64,000 nt of DNA from Floccularia luteovirens (lineage: Eukaryota; Basidiomycota; Agaricomycetes; Agaricales; Squamanitaceae). The stretch is from the NCBI GenBank assembly GCA_009739215.1, contig VSJF01000003.1:1116001-1180000 (forward strand). Reading direction: 5' to 3'. The translations under genes and the position numbers were made by a program. Each line of letters opens with the position of its first letter. Position 1 is the stretch's first letter. Below, piece by piece: positions 62,776 to 64,000 of this stretch. Below the pieces are notes generated by a model. The model was not told the origin of the DNA, searched no databases, and saw only the letters and a program-made list of their open reading frames with translations.

Positions 62776-64000
62776 TTGAAAGAGGTTGTAGAAGATATAT
62801 TACCTAAGGGTCAGACAGTGTAGTCCAACAGAGATAAACAAAGGTGTGACAGTGACAGGAGTGATGAAAATAGAAAATGACGGCATCATTGTCACTTACG
62901 CAAGATATGTTGAAATCATCCAACTCAAAAGCATGATATTTCGTAATGTTTCAATTAAATAAATATTCGACCTTTTAATTCCATTTTCAATCCCTTTTAC
63001 GCTTAACACCATTATCTTGTTTTCAATCCAACCATATTGTTATGCTGGGTGCCAGCCAAGAAATCAGCCTCACGTTAAGCATCAGTTTTTCCATTCAATT
63101 TTCATAGGTTGACCACGCGTTCTCCTTCTCTATCGTCAGCAGACGTGGCCTCGGAAATCGGCGGCTGGCTGCGATGTTTTGTAAGTTACTGTTCTATCAC
63201 TTCAATCACGGATGAGGCTTCCTTTTCCCCATACAGGAATACATTCTAGTCAAAATTGTACGTTTGATCACCTGTATGTACGCATATATTATTGACACAG
63301 CTCATGGAATGTCATCTCAATCAAAACTCCCGTCCGGCTAAATCCTATGCTATCGATTGTGAGCAACGAGTTCCCGGGTCATTATCACTTATCCCAGCAC
63401 AGGTATCCACAAAGTTTCTTGTTTTCTGCTGCCGCTTCTCACGCCAATTATTGCTGGGATAACAACAGTTTATCGGCTTTTATTAACATATTCTTGAACC
63501 TCTTCCTCCAGTCCAATCCCCTAGTTCCGAGGACCTGGGAATTTTCGGAGTTACAGGTGCCACAGGATTGACAAGTCCCTTCTTTAATTTTTTCAACCTG
63601 TGGTAAACGAAATGTCTGAGATAACATCCGTCCAGGTGGCATTGGTTTACTCCTGGATGTATGTCGATATGTATATTCTTGGTAACATTCACGTCCCACC
63701 CACCACCCCATCGCGGGACTTTCCTTACTCCACTATCGTATCTCTCGGCTTTTCCTTCCCATTAAAGGTTAAGGGTTGACTCTATTAACACTGATTATTT
63801 TCATCCAGCACATTTGGTCCAACTAATTAAAGTCAATAACGGATATCAGCTCCCGGTACCACGCCTCTGACCAGCTGCATTCTCGCTCCTTATGCAGTCA
63901 TCGCATTTCATATCAAGTAAAACATCTACCAAGAATCAGTGAAACATTGATATTAATTTCGGGTCAAAATAATCACGAACTATGTTGCGAAGGAAATTGT
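62776..64000. other. terminal 1.2 kb, no supported gene
   Basis: The first part is the upstream region of the cyclin gene. Further right, plus-strand signals resembling donors and acceptors occur (GTAAGT at about 63180, CATACAG at about 63236, GTACGT near 63259), but the flanking frames do not join into a convincing protein. A minus-strand frame at 63448-63711 contains a C-X2-C-X2-C but nothing else. A gene that continues past the right edge is possible. Confidence 0.45.

Noticed and set aside
63448..63711. Minus-strand frame with C-X2-C-X2-C near the right edge
   Set aside because: A single cysteine triplet without other conserved features, overlapping frames on both strands and no splice support.

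Overview
The window is nuclear DNA of a filamentous basidiomycete, most likely a mushroom-forming agaricomycete. The signs are densely packed genes, each cut by many 45-90 nt introns with CTRAY-like branch points, 100-250 bp bidirectional promoters, a complete beta-1,3-glucan synthase, and several protein types I associate only with agaricomycetes. I resolved about 27 protein genes plus two degenerate coding stretches. I saw no tRNA or rRNA gene, CRISPR array or recognisable transposon.

Layout. 1-9.4 kb: the 3' part of a C2H2 zinc-finger factor, fructose-1,6-bisphosphatase, a basic nuclear-type protein, a GCIP-domain protein, and the mitochondrial i-AAA protease Yme1, which shares a 137-bp divergent promoter with the GCIP gene. 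9.4-14.4 kb: a degenerate coding stretch, a 75-residue cysteine-rich protein, and the TFIIH helicase Rad3/XPD. 15.4-21.2 kb: two inverted, tail-to-tail GH5_7 (beta-mannanase-like) paralogues that have both lost the catalytic residues, with a gene remnant between them. 21.8-34.9 kb: dipeptidyl peptidase III, a PTC7-type phosphatase, a leucine-rich-repeat-like protein and the FKS1-type glucan synthase. 35.3-39.3 kb: two orphan multi-pass membrane proteins in divergent orientation and a UbiA-type prenyltransferase. 39.7-50.5 kb: a FHIP (FTS-Hook-interacting) protein, a DNAJC9-like J protein, a dolichyldiphosphatase-like PAP2 enzyme, a UPF0658-like Golgi membrane protein, a SET-domain methyltransferase and a short-chain dehydrogenase. 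50.6-62.8 kb: a large disordered protein, an EMB8-type alpha/beta hydrolase, the RWD protein Gir2, mitochondrial ribosomal protein bS21m, an orphan protein and a cyclin. The last 1.2 kb holds no gene I can support.

Most genes are housekeeping and are not functionally linked. The unit that stands out is the mannanase-like pair. Both copies keep the GH5_7 fold signatures, a signal peptide and the same intron positions, but they share substitutions at the acid/base, nucleophile and substrate-contact residues. This looks like a maintained, secreted, non-hydrolytic clade rather than decay. Other points worth attention are two GC-AG introns that fix reading frames, CACGTG elements 50-180 bp upstream of several starts, CreA/Mig1-like motifs upstream of the gluconeogenic gene, and the small cysteine-rich protein.
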